Part shown: one piece after another, positions 44,951 through 52,955 of the stretch
Layout: every line of letters starts with the position of its first letter
Numbering within the stretch: position 1 is the first letter of the stretch
From: Blautia schinkii
GTDB lineage: Bacteria > Bacillota > Clostridia > Lachnospirales > Lachnospiraceae
DNA: 64,000 bases
Assembly (NCBI RefSeq): GCF_013304825.1
Contig: NZ_JAAWUO010000001.1
Coordinates: 62,001 to 126,000, forward strand
Direction: 5' to 3'
Notes under the pieces: generated by a model
Told to the model about the DNA's origin: nothing
Databases searched by the model: none
What the model saw: only the letters and a program-made list of their open reading frames with translations
Translations under genes and position numbers: made by a program

Positions 44951-47178
44951 AGACGGGAATGATCATAGCCGAACGCTATGAGATTGTAGGAAAAATCGGA
45001 ACTGGCGGAATGGCAGATGTCTATAAGGCTATGGATCATAAGCTCAACCGCTTTGTGGCAGTGAAAGTCCTGAAACCGGAGTTTCGGGAAGATACCACAT
45101 TTATCAGGAAATTCAGAAGTGAGGCTCAGGCAGCAGCCGGGCTGACACATCCGAATATTGTCAATGTTTTTGATGTAGGTGATGATGGTGGTGTTTATTA
45201 CATTGTAATGGAACTGATCGAGGGAATCACCCTGAAGGAGTATATCTCCAAGAAAGGCAAGCTTTCTATTAAAGAAGCAACAAGTATTGCCATTCAGGTG
45301 TCAATGGGACTGGAAGCAGCACACAGCCACGGGATCGTTCACAGAGATGTGAAGCCTCAGAACATTATCATTTCAACAGATGGTAAGGTAAAGGTCACGG
45401 ATTTCGGAATCGCAAGAGCTGCTTCCTCCAATACGATCAGCTCCAATGTTATGGGATCTGTTCATTACAGTTCACCTGAGCAGGTAAGAGGCGGATACAG
45501 CGATGAGAAGAGTGACATCTATTCTCTTGGAATCACTTTGTATGAGATGGTTACAGGAAGAGTTCCTTTTGACGGGGATACAACAGTTGCTATTGCCATC
45601 AAGCATCTGCAGGAAGAAATGGTTCCGCCAAGTGTTTACACACCGGATCTTCCGTACAGCCTGGAGCAGATCATCCTGAAATGTACACAGAAGAGTGTTG
45701 ACCGCAGATACAGCCGGATGGAAGATGTGATCGCAGATCTGAAACATTCACTGATCGATCCGCAGGGAGATTTTGTAAAGCTTGCTACTGTGGACAATGA
45801 TGCCAAGACAGTTGTGATCTCAGAGGAAGAGCTTGGTGAGATCAAGAACACACCGAAGCAGAGTCTCAAGCAGGAGATCGAAGCTCTTGAGAAAGAGCAA
45901 TACGATGATAACGATTACGATGATGCAGAGGATGATTATCAGCCGAAATCCAGTCATAAATCCGAAAAGAAAAAGAAACACGGTTCCGGAAGAGCACTGA
46001 CGATTGCAGCTCTCATCGGAGGAGCAGTGCTTCTGATCGTTCTGGTGGTCGTACTTGGACGTGCAGCTGGTCTTTTCGGAACTGGCGGTAAGACAAATGA
46101 TACGCAGAAAGAACAGACAGAAGATACTTCCGGCACAACAATGGCAATAGTTCCGAATCTTGTAGGAAAGACTGAGGAAGAGGCTAAGACTCTTGCAAAT
46201 GACGCACATCTTGGCGTACAGATGGCCGGGGAGGAAGCGTCCGATCAGGAGAAAGGCAAGATCTCACGTCAGGAGACAGCTGCAGGAACACAGGTTGCAG
46301 AGAATACAACTGTGAAATACTGGGTAAGTACAGGAACAGCACAGGTTACAATTCCGGATCTGGACGGACGCACAGGTATTGATGCGCAGCAGACACTGGA
46401 AGATCTTGGTCTTCAGGTAACTGTTCAGAAAGAATACAGCGATACAGATGATAATGGATATGCACTTGTAGATCCTGGATATGTATATAATGTTGAGCCG
46501 GCAGCAGGTACTTCTGTACAGGGCGGTTCTTCTGTAACACTGACAGTCAGCAGAGGTGTTGATTATGGTGATAATGCGGAAGTTCCAAGTGTTGTTGGAA
46601 TGACCAAGGATGATGCACTTACCACTTTAGGTAAATTTATTGATATTCAGATCACAGAGCAGCAGAGTACAGAAGCAGCAGGTACTGTTATTGCACAGGA
46701 TCCGGAAGCTTATACAGCAGCAGATCCGGATCAGCCGGTCTATATTACGATCAGCTCCGGAGATAAGGCACCGGCAGCAGACAGTACAGCATCTGCAGAC
46801 AGTGCATCCGCAGCAGACAGTACAGCATCTTCAGAGAGTACAGCATCAGATAGTACTGCTGCTACAGACAGTACAGTATCCGCAGACAGCACAACAAGCA
46901 CTGCAGATAATGCTAATACCGGCTGGAAATGTACACAGACTCTGGATACTCCGTCTGGATATAACGGAGGAGCAATCCGTCTGGAACTGATCCAGGATGT
47001 AAATGGAGAGCCGAAAGCGTCTACTATCATTAACGGTCAGAATGTAAGCTTCCCGTACCAGCTGGATATTTCCGGTGCTGAGGGTGTGACAAGCGGTACC
47101 ATTTATCTCTATGAGCAGGTAAACGGAGATTATCAGCAGCTTGGAACCTACACAGTCACTTTCAAGAAAGCTGAGTGA
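44944..47178 (+). CDS. prkC: PASTA-domain serine/threonine kinase (PrkC/Stk)
   Basis: 744 aa. Cytosolic Hanks kinase at 10-270 (GTGGMADVYKA, catalytic HRDVKPQN near 135, DFGIARA near 155). A Lys-rich juxtamembrane segment leads to one TM helix (about 352-374), then three extracellular PASTA repeats (about 394-465, 468-540, 545-612; VPNLVGKTEEEA, IPDLDGRTGIDA, VPSVVGMTKDDA). A 50-residue Ser/Thr/Ala/Asp linker built of ADSTAS-like repeats follows, and a C-terminal beta domain of about 85 residues (WKCTQTLD...GTYTVTF). PASTA kinases sense muropeptides/lipid II and control growth, spores and translation GTPases. The extra C-terminal domain is beyond the usual PASTA end. Confidence 0.96.
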   Translation: MLKTGMIIAERYEIVGKIGTGGMADVYKAMDHKLNRFVAVKVLKPEFREDTTFIRKFRSEAQAAAGLTHPNIVNVFDVGDDGGVYYIVMELIEGITLKEYISKKGKLSIKEATSIAIQVSMGLEAAHSHGIVHRDVKPQNIIISTDGKVKVTDFGIARAASSNTISSNVMGSVHYSSPEQVRGGYSDEKSDIYSLGITLYEMVTGRVPFDGDTTVAIAIKHLQEEMVPPSVYTPDLPYSLEQIILKCTQKSVDRRYSRMEDVIADLKHSLIDPQGDFVKLATVDNDAKTVVISEEELGEIKNTPKQSLKQEIEALEKEQYDDNDYDDAEDDYQPKSSHKSEKKKKHGSGRALTIAALIGGAVLLIVLVVVLGRAAGLFGTGGKTNDTQKEQTEDTSGTTMAIVPNLVGKTEEEAKTLANDAHLGVQMAGEEASDQEKGKISRQETAAGTQVAENTTVKYWVSTGTAQVTIPDLDGRTGIDAQQTLEDLGLQVTVQKEYSDTDDNGYALVDPGYVYNVEPAAGTSVQGGSSVTLTVSRGVDYGDNAEVPSVVGMTKDDALTTLGKFIDIQITEQQSTEAAGTVIAQDPEAYTAADPDQPVYITISSGDKAPAADSTASADSASAADSTASSESTASDSTAATDSTVSADSTTSTADNANTGWKCTQTLDTPSGYNGGAIRLELIQDVNGEPKASTIINGQNVSFPYQLDISGAEGVTSGTIYLYEQVNGDYQQLGTYTVTFKKAE

Positions 47179-47179
47179 T

Positions 47180-48058
47180 ATGCAGGGTAAAATTATAAAA
47201 GGTATTGCCGGATTCTACTATGTATATGCAGAAGACGGCAATACATATGAATGCAGAGCCAAGGGTATTTTCCGCAAGGATAAGTTCAAGCCCCTGGTCG
47301 GTGACAACGTGGACATTACAGTTCTGGATGAAAAAGAGCTGGAAGGCAGCGTGACAGAGATCCATAAACGTAAGAATTCCCTGATCCGTCCGGCAGTAGC
47401 TAATGTGGATCAGGCACTGGTGATCTTTGCCATGGATAACCCGAAGCCCAATTTCATGCTCCTTGACCGCTTTCTCATTATGATGGAGAGGGAGGATGTT
47501 CCGGCCGTCATCTGTTTTAATAAAAAAGATCTGGCAACAGCGGAAGACCTGGAATTTCTCTGTGAGACATACCAGAGCTGCGGTTATCAGGTGATCATGT
47601 CAAGTGCGCTGAAAGGCGAAGGTCTCGGCGAGATCGAAGAGGTGCTGAAAGGCAAAACTACGGTAGTAGCAGGGCCTTCCGGCGTTGGTAAATCTTCTCT
47701 TACCAATTCCCTTCAGGAAGAAGTGGAGATGGAGACCGGCGAGATCAGCCGTAAGCTGAAGAGGGGTAAGCACACCACCCGCCATGCACAGATCATACCG
47801 GTGGCACAGGACACATTTCTTGTGGATACACCGGGATTTTCCTCCCTGTATATTGAGAACATGGAGGAACAGGAACTGAAGGATTATTTCCCGGAGTTCC
47901 GGAGATATGAAGACCAGTGCCGTTTCCAGGGCTGTCGTCATATACACGAACCGGGCTGTGCCGTGAAGGAAGCCCTTGAGAACAATAAGATCAGCAGACT
48001 CCGGTATGAAGATTATCTGGAGCTGCACCAGGAATTAAAAGAGAAAAGGAGATACTGA
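47180..48058 (+). CDS. rsgA: Ribosome small-subunit GTPase RsgA
   Basis: 292 aa. OB-fold at 1-70, then a circularly permuted GTPase (order G4 FNKKD, G5 SSALKGEGL, G1 GPSGVGKSS, G3 DTPGF) and a C-terminal zinc site (CRFQGCRHIHEPGC). The permutation is the known state of this family. It helps 30S maturation; in Firmicutes it is a substrate of the PASTA kinase encoded just upstream. ATG 47180 begins one base after the prkC stop; the frame runs back to a TTG at 47141 without family similarity. Confidence 0.96.
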   Translation: MQGKIIKGIAGFYYVYAEDGNTYECRAKGIFRKDKFKPLVGDNVDITVLDEKELEGSVTEIHKRKNSLIRPAVANVDQALVIFAMDNPKPNFMLLDRFLIMMEREDVPAVICFNKKDLATAEDLEFLCETYQSCGYQVIMSSALKGEGLGEIEEVLKGKTTVVAGPSGVGKSSLTNSLQEEVEMETGEISRKLKRGKHTTRHAQIIPVAQDTFLVDTPGFSSLYIENMEEQELKDYFPEFRRYEDQCRFQGCRHIHEPGCAVKEALENNKISRLRYEDYLELHQELKEKRRY

Positions 48059-48061
48059 GTC

Positions 48062-48736
48062 ATGGAATACCGATTGTGCCCGTCGATTTTATCAGCAGAT
48101 TTTAACCGACTGGGAGAACAGATTAAAATTCTGGAAAAAGAAGGCGTGGAATATCTGCATATTGATGTTATGGATGGAGATTTTGTTCCGAGCATATCCT
48201 TTGGAATGCCGGTGATCAAATCAATCCGAAAAGAATCCAACATGTTTTTCGACGTACATTTGATGGTAACAGAACCGGAGAGATATATACGTGATTTTGT
48301 AGAGTGTGGAGCAGATTCCATTACAGTTCATGCAGAGGCCTGTGAGGATCTGGAACGTACACTGGAGCAGATCAGGGCAGCAGGAGTAAAAGCGGCAGTT
48401 TCCATTAAGCCATCCACACCGGTAAATGACATCAGCCATCTTCTCGAAGATGTGGATATGGTGCTTGTGATGACTGTTCAGCCGGGATTCGGTGGACAGA
48501 AATACATGGACGAGTGCACTGAAAAGATCCAGGAGCTTCGTGAGCTTATTGACGAGGAAGATCTGGACGTTGATATCCAGGTGGACGGTGGTATCAATGA
48601 TGATACACTTGAAACGGTTATGCGTGCCGGCGCCAACTTTATGGTTGCAGGCTCCTGGGTATTTAAGGGAGATGTGGCAGCCAATGTAAGACATATCACA
48701 GACAGGATTCACAATATCAAAGAAAAGCTGGACTGA
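48062..48736 (+). CDS. rpe: Ribulose-phosphate 3-epimerase
   Basis: 224 aa TIM barrel. It interconverts ribulose-5-phosphate and xylulose-5-phosphate. SILSADF, HIDVMDGDFVPSISFG, FDVHLMV, VMTVQPGFGGQKYM and VDGGIN carry the metal and phosphate ligands. AGGAGA precedes the ATG. The rsgA-rpe-thiN order is standard in Firmicutes. Confidence 0.98.
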   Translation: MEYRLCPSILSADFNRLGEQIKILEKEGVEYLHIDVMDGDFVPSISFGMPVIKSIRKESNMFFDVHLMVTEPERYIRDFVECGADSITVHAEACEDLERTLEQIRAAGVKAAVSIKPSTPVNDISHLLEDVDMVLVMTVQPGFGGQKYMDECTEKIQELRELIDEEDLDVDIQVDGGINDDTLETVMRAGANFMVAGSWVFKGDVAANVRHITDRIHNIKEKLD

Positions 48737-48738
48737 AA

Positions 48739-49413
48739 ATGATTGATACGATAGTAATGAGCGGGGGCAATATCCAGGATGGTTTTGCCCTCGGTTTTTT
48801 GAAAAAAAGAATTGAAGAGGGTAAAAGAGAGAGCCTGAAGCTGGTAGCGGCAGACAAAGGCCTGGAGTGGTTTATGAGAAATCCGGAGATCACACCAGAT
48901 CTTGCAGTGGGAGATTTTGACAGTCTTTCCGAAGAAGGGGAAGCCTATATGAGAAGCCTTTCAGATCTTGAGATCATCAGGCTTTGCCCGGAGAAAGATG
49001 ATTCCGATACTCAGTCAGCAGTCAATCACATCATAGAAAAAGGGGCCAGGGATATACTGATCTTCGGTGCGACCGGGACAAGACTGGATCATGTTCTGGC
49101 CAATCTGGGATTGCTTTCCATGGGAAAAGATAAAGGTGTGCATATTTCCATTGCGGATCAGTGGAATTACATAACTCTGGCTGAAAGCGGAACTGTGCTG
49201 AAACGGGATTCCCAGTTTGGAAAATATGTTTCGTTTTTTACTGTTGGCGGTGATGTGGACGGACTGACCTTGAAGGGATTTAAATATCCGTTGAATAAAT
49301 ATCGTCTTACAGTTGCGGACAGCGGCCTCACAGTCAGCAATGAAATCGCAGAAGAGACGGCAGAAATCACGTATGACAGCGGTCAGCTGCTTATGATCAT
49401 GTCAAGAGATTAG
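48739..49413 (+). CDS. thiN: Thiamine pyrophosphokinase
   Basis: 224 aa. It converts thiamine to thiamine diphosphate. Motifs: VAADKGLEWF near residue 33, VGDFDSLSEEG near 54, PEKDDSDTQSAVN near 80, and FGATGTRLDHVLANL near 104. It starts 2 bp after rpe and ends the cluster that begins at murE. The 246 bp to ychF contain only partial hairpins (GCTGGC-GAA-GCCGGC near 49458-49472) and no supportable gene. Confidence 0.93.
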   Translation: MIDTIVMSGGNIQDGFALGFLKKRIEEGKRESLKLVAADKGLEWFMRNPEITPDLAVGDFDSLSEEGEAYMRSLSDLEIIRLCPEKDDSDTQSAVNHIIEKGARDILIFGATGTRLDHVLANLGLLSMGKDKGVHISIADQWNYITLAESGTVLKRDSQFGKYVSFFTVGGDVDGLTLKGFKYPLNKYRLTVADSGLTVSNEIAEETAEITYDSGQLLMIMSRD

Positions 49414-49659
49414 TGTACGGTTACGGATCACCGGCAGTGTTCTGTGAGCTGCTTTGGCTGGCGAAGCCGGCAGAAATAAATCTGAAAGTACGGTGGGTTG
49501 CGTATTCTACCTGTGTATGGTAAGATGAGAAAGGCAAAAATACTGAAAGTAGCAGATACCCTCAAAGAAGCATAATGGCTCTGCAAATGACCCGTCTGAT
49601 ATCAGGAGGTATCTGAAATTACCGTAAAATCTATATATTTAAAGGAGAAATACAGAGAA

Positions 49660-50757
49660 ATGAAATTAGGAATTGTAGGACTTCCTAACGTAGGAAAAAG
49701 TACATTATTTAATTCACTGACAAAGGCCGGAGCAGAATCAGCAAACTATCCGTTCTGTACCATCGACCCAAACGTAGGTGTTGTAACAGTGCCGGATGAG
49801 AGACTGAACCTTCTTGGCGATTTCTATAAATCCAAGAAAGTGACACCTGCAGTTATCGAGTTCGTTGATATCGCAGGACTTGTAAAAGGCGCATCCAAGG
49901 GTGAAGGACTTGGAAACCAGTTCCTTGCAAACATCCGTGAGGTAGATGCTATCGTTCATGTTGTAAGATGCTTCGAAGATTCCAATGTTGTCCATGTAGA
50001 CGGAAATATTGATCCGATTCGCGATATTGAAACGATCAACCTGGAGCTTGTTTTCTCAGATCTTGAGATTCTGGAGAGAAGAATTGCCAAGGTTACAAAG
50101 ACAGCACGGATGGATAAGGAAGCAGCCAAAGAGCTTACATTCCTTGAGAGAGTAAAAGCACACCTTGAGGAGGGCAATCTTGCCATCACTCTTGAGACAG
50201 AGAACGAGGATGAGGATGCATGGCTTGCAACATACAACCTTCTTACTGCAAAACCTGTGATCTATGCTGCAAATGTTGCAGAGGATGATATTGCAGATGA
50301 CGGCGGGAACAACAGTCATGTTCAGGCTGTACGCGAATATGCAGCCGGACAGAACAGTGAGGTATTTGTAATCTGTGCTCAGATCGAGGAAGAGATCTCT
50401 GAGCTTGATGAAGATGAGAGAAAGATGTTCCTTGAGGATCTTGGACTTACAGAGTCCGGCCTTGAGAAACTTGTACGCGCAAGCTATCATCTTCTTGGAC
50501 TTATGAGTTTCCTGACAGCAGGTGAGGACGAGACAAGAGCATGGACCATCAAGATCGGAACAAAGGCACCGCAGGCAGCCGGTAAGATCCATACAGACTT
50601 TGAGCGTGGATTTATTAAAGCTGAGGTCGTGAATTATCAGGATCTTCTGGATTGCGGTTCTTACGCAGGAGCCAGGGAGAAAGGTCTTGTCCGCATGGAA
50701 GGAAAAGACTATGTTGTTCAGGATGGAGATGTGATCTTGTTCCGTTTCAACGTATAA
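49660..50757 (+). CDS. ychF: Redox-regulated ATPase/GTPase YchF (OLA1)
   Basis: 365 aa, Obg-type. G1 GLPNVGKST near residue 8, G3 [16 protein letters not shown] near 70, the helical coiled-coil domain (about 130-200), NVAEDD as the altered G4 that favours ATP, and the C-terminal TGS domain ([25 protein letters not shown]... from about 300). Universal ribosome-associated NTPase. AAAGGAG lies upstream. 15 bp before lgt. Confidence 0.98.
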   Translation: MKLGIVGLPNVGKSTLFNSLTKAGAESANYPFCTIDPNVGVVTVPDERLNLLGDFYKSKKVTPAVIEFVDIAGLVKGASKGEGLGNQFLANIREVDAIVHVVRCFEDSNVVHVDGNIDPIRDIETINLELVFSDLEILERRIAKVTKTARMDKEAAKELTFLERVKAHLEEGNLAITLETENEDEDAWLATYNLLTAKPVIYAANVAEDDIADDGGNNSHVQAVREYAAGQNSEVFVICAQIEEEISELDEDERKMFLEDLGLTESGLEKLVRASYHLLGLMSFLTAGEDETRAWTIKIGTKAPQAAGKIHTDFERGFIKAEVVNYQDLLDCGSYAGAREKGLVRMEGKDYVVQDGDVILFRFNV

Positions 50758-50772
50758 TAAACAGGTGATTTT

Positions 50773-51891
50773 ATGGATATGTCAATTCGGTTTCCAGGAC
50801 TGAATCTGGTTTTGGACTATGTGCCGAGATCTTTTGAAATTTTTGGATTTGAGATAACGATTTACGGGATTTTGATCGCGGCAGGAATGCTCCTGGGTAT
50901 CTTTTTTGCAGTGCTAGAAGCCCGAAGGAACCATGAAGATGCAGACGCATGCCTGGATCTGGCGATTGTAACGCTGATTACCGGTGTGATCGGAGCGCGG
51001 CTTTTTTACGTGGCTTTCTCATGGAGCCTTTATAAGAATGATCCGGGTCAGATCCTGAATGTCCGTTCCGGAGGAATGATGTTCTACGGGGCACTTTTGG
51101 GCGGCGTGATCGGTGGAGTACTGTATTGCCACATCCGCCGGAAATCTTTCTGGCAGATGGCAGATATTGCATGTATGGGAGTTCTCATCGGACAGATAAT
51201 AGGAAAGTGGGGATGTTTCTTTAACAGGGAATCTTTTGGAGAATACGCTGATAATGTCCTTTCCATGCAGCTTCCGCTGACTGCGGTAAGAGCTGGTGAG
51301 GTGACAACGAAGATGCGTGAGAATCTGGAAACTGTGGGTGGTTCAGCCTGCGTTCTGGTTCAGCCGATGTTCCTTTATGAGAGCCTCTGGTGCCTGTTGC
51401 TGCTTCTGATTCTTATGATGCACCTTAGAAAAAAAGTATTTCAGGGAGAGATTTTTCTGAGATATCTGGCCGGCTATGGACTGGGAAGATTTGTGGTTCA
51501 GTGGTTCCGCACAGACAAAATATTTTTTCCGGGAACAGAAATTGATGTTTCACTGGTCATTTCAGGCATACTCTTCGTTGTATGTACAGTGATCGTTACA
51601 GTAAGATGTATTATGACAAGGAAACGTGCTGCAGCCAGGATGCGCAGAATGGAGAAAGACTATCAGGCGGAACGGGAAGCAGCAGAGAAGAGAGAAAACA
51701 CAGCAGAACCTGTAAAAACAGAGACTGTACAGGGAGAGAAGAATGAACCAGAACAAGATACCGCGGGAAACGAGAGAATCCCGAAGAGCAGCACTGCTTC
51801 AGCAGCTGCAGAAGGAACGCAGCAAGATGGACAGCCAGATCATGAGCAGGAGCGACCTGCTGAAGAATCTGGAGATCAGTCAGAGAGTTGA
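50773..51891 (+). CDS. lgt: Prolipoprotein diacylglyceryl transferase with extended C-terminal tail
   Basis: 372 aa, about 80 longer than usual. Seven membrane helices span 1-280, with FGFEITIYGILIAAG at the start, RSGGMMFYGALLGG near residue 98, and the Lgt signature GQIIGKWGCFFNRESFG near 140. It attaches diacylglycerol to lipobox cysteines at the membrane. Residues about 283-372 are hydrophilic, Glu/Gln/Ser-rich and of low complexity. The last 50 codons overlap, in another frame, a Spo0E-like ORF at 51743-51922, which may explain the tail's composition. Confidence 0.95.
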   Translation: MDMSIRFPGLNLVLDYVPRSFEIFGFEITIYGILIAAGMLLGIFFAVLEARRNHEDADACLDLAIVTLITGVIGARLFYVAFSWSLYKNDPGQILNVRSGGMMFYGALLGGVIGGVLYCHIRRKSFWQMADIACMGVLIGQIIGKWGCFFNRESFGEYADNVLSMQLPLTAVRAGEVTTKMRENLETVGGSACVLVQPMFLYESLWCLLLLLILMMHLRKKVFQGEIFLRYLAGYGLGRFVVQWFRTDKIFFPGTEIDVSLVISGILFVVCTVIVTVRCIMTRKRAAARMRRMEKDYQAEREAAEKRENTAEPVKTETVQGEKNEPEQDTAGNERIPKSSTASAAAEGTQQDGQPDHEQERPAEESGDQSES

Positions 51892-51922
51892 CCGTATTCT
51901 TGAGCTGTATTACGAAAGCTGA
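51743..51922 (+). CDS. Spo0E-like aspartyl-phosphate phosphatase, overlapping lgt out of frame
   Basis: 59 aa, too short for most ORF lists and overlapping lgt by 149 bp in the +1 frame. ATG 51743 is preceded at 6 bp by AGGGAG. The protein has an Arg/Lys-rich start, then two amphipathic helices: LLQQLQKERSKMDSQI and DLLKNLEISQRVDRILELYY. The second matches the Spo0E-family signature (S-Q-x-x-D followed by a hydrophobic/Tyr end). Spo0E proteins dephosphorylate Spo0A or similar response regulators and delay sporulation. The family call rests on a short motif; the overlap and good ribosome binding site support a real gene. The unit ends before a terminator-like hairpin at about 51935-51993. Confidence 0.6.
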   Translation: MNQNKIPRETRESRRAALLQQLQKERSKMDSQIMSRSDLLKNLEISQRVDRILELYYES

Positions 51923-51934
51923 GATAAATTAAAA

Positions 51935-51993
51935 TCCGGCAGGAAATTCATGAGTTATTTAACTCAATAGAGATTTCCTGCCGGATTTTTTTG
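51935..51993. terminator. Terminator downstream of lgt and the Spo0E-like gene
   Basis: AATCCGGCAGGAAAT (about 51932-51946) pairs with ATTTCCTGCCGGATT (about 51972-51986), followed by TTTTTG. It separates the + strand operon from the minus-strand AraC gene and may serve both strands. Confidence 0.85.
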
Positions 51994-52009
51994 TCAATCG
52001 CATAAGCTG

Positions 52010-52825
52010 CTAATACATCTTCCTGAAATCCAGAGGCGTTATTCCTGTGATCTTACGGAACATGGCAATAAAGTGGCTGGCATCGGAGAAGCCCACAGCT
52101 CCGGCAATATCCTGGATTTTCATGTGCGGATTGGATAAAAGAAGCTCTCTGGCTCTGCTGATTCGGTACATGGTAACGTATTCATATACAGAACATCCCA
52201 AAAAACGACGGAAAATCCTGGAAAGATACTGCGGAGAAACAAATACGCTCTGACTCAGCTCAGCAGCTGTGAGTTCCAGCTGGTAGTTCGTTTCAATTTC
52301 TTTTATTACAGGAACTACGTATCTCTGATAAAGAGGATTCTCCTGGATCTTCGGGGAAGCTGCACAGTCCGAGAAATTCAGCAGAAGGCTGTAGCAGTCC
52401 GAGGAAAGAGATTTCAGATCCGGGCTGGGCTGGTGGTATTTACGGAGAGCATTGGAGATCAGCTTCTGAATATGCTCTCCCTGTTCTTTCTCAATAAAAA
52501 TAACATCGTGATTCTCCGTCATGGAAGGAATGCTTCCTGCCAGAGTGCCTGTAAATGTGGCAAACATGGTGATCCATGTAGTGGAATCCCTGTGATAGGA
52601 ATGGGGAACATTGGGGGCTATAAGAATTCCTTCGTTAGCACCAAGAGAATAATTTTCTCCCTGTACTTCTATGCGTCCGCAGCCTTTTTCTGTCTGGAGA
52701 TAATGATAGTAAGGGTATCCGCCCGGACGGAGTACGGTATCCTGCTTCCAGTGGTTGCCGAGAGATTCAAAGATAAACGGAGCACTGACGGGGGTATTTC
52801 TGAAATAAATTGACATTGTATTCAC
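52010..52825 (-). CDS. AraC-family transcriptional regulator
   Basis: 271 aa. N-terminal cupin sensor (about 20-110, VLRPGGYPYYHYLQTEKGCG... in part; PNVPHSYHRDS) and a C-terminal AraC double helix-turn-helix (about 170-270; ELSQSVFVSPQYLSRIFRRFLG and the IAGAVGFSDASHFIAMFRK signature, in part). The architecture is that of sugar-responsive regulators. It diverges from lacZ and probably controls it. A palindromic site lies between them. Confidence 0.9.
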   Translation of the reverse strand: MNTMSIYFRNTPVSAPFIFESLGNHWKQDTVLRPGGYPYYHYLQTEKGCGRIEVQGENYSLGANEGILIAPNVPHSYHRDSTTWITMFATFTGTLAGSIPSMTENHDVIFIEKEQGEHIQKLISNALRKYHQPSPDLKSLSSDCYSLLLNFSDCAASPKIQENPLYQRYVVPVIKEIETNYQLELTAAELSQSVFVSPQYLSRIFRRFLGCSVYEYVTMYRISRARELLLSNPHMKIQDIAGAVGFSDASHFIAMFRKITGITPLDFRKMY

Positions 52826-52867
52826 CTGTTTCTGAATGTTATATATTTTGGTGAAACATATTATACC

Positions 52868-52892
52868 ATAATCCGTCGGATTATACTATAAT
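52868..52892 (+). promoter_or_regulatory. lacZ promoter region with a perfect 17-bp palindrome
   Basis: ATAATCCG-T-CGGATTAT (52868-52884) is followed at once by TATAAT (52887-52892), the likely lacZ -10. No good -35 is present, as expected for an activator-dependent promoter. The palindrome is an operator candidate for AraC-type or another regulator such as a LacI protein. Confidence 0.65.
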
Positions 52893-52955
52893 AACTATAT
52901 CAACAGGAAAAAAAGAGCGAAAGAAACTAATTAAAGATTCAAACAGGAGGAAGCA

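Noticed and set aside
49413-49659. Short ORFs (16 and 13 codons) between thiN and ychF
   Set aside because: Too short, no clear ribosome binding sites, interrupted by stops; at best a gene remnant.
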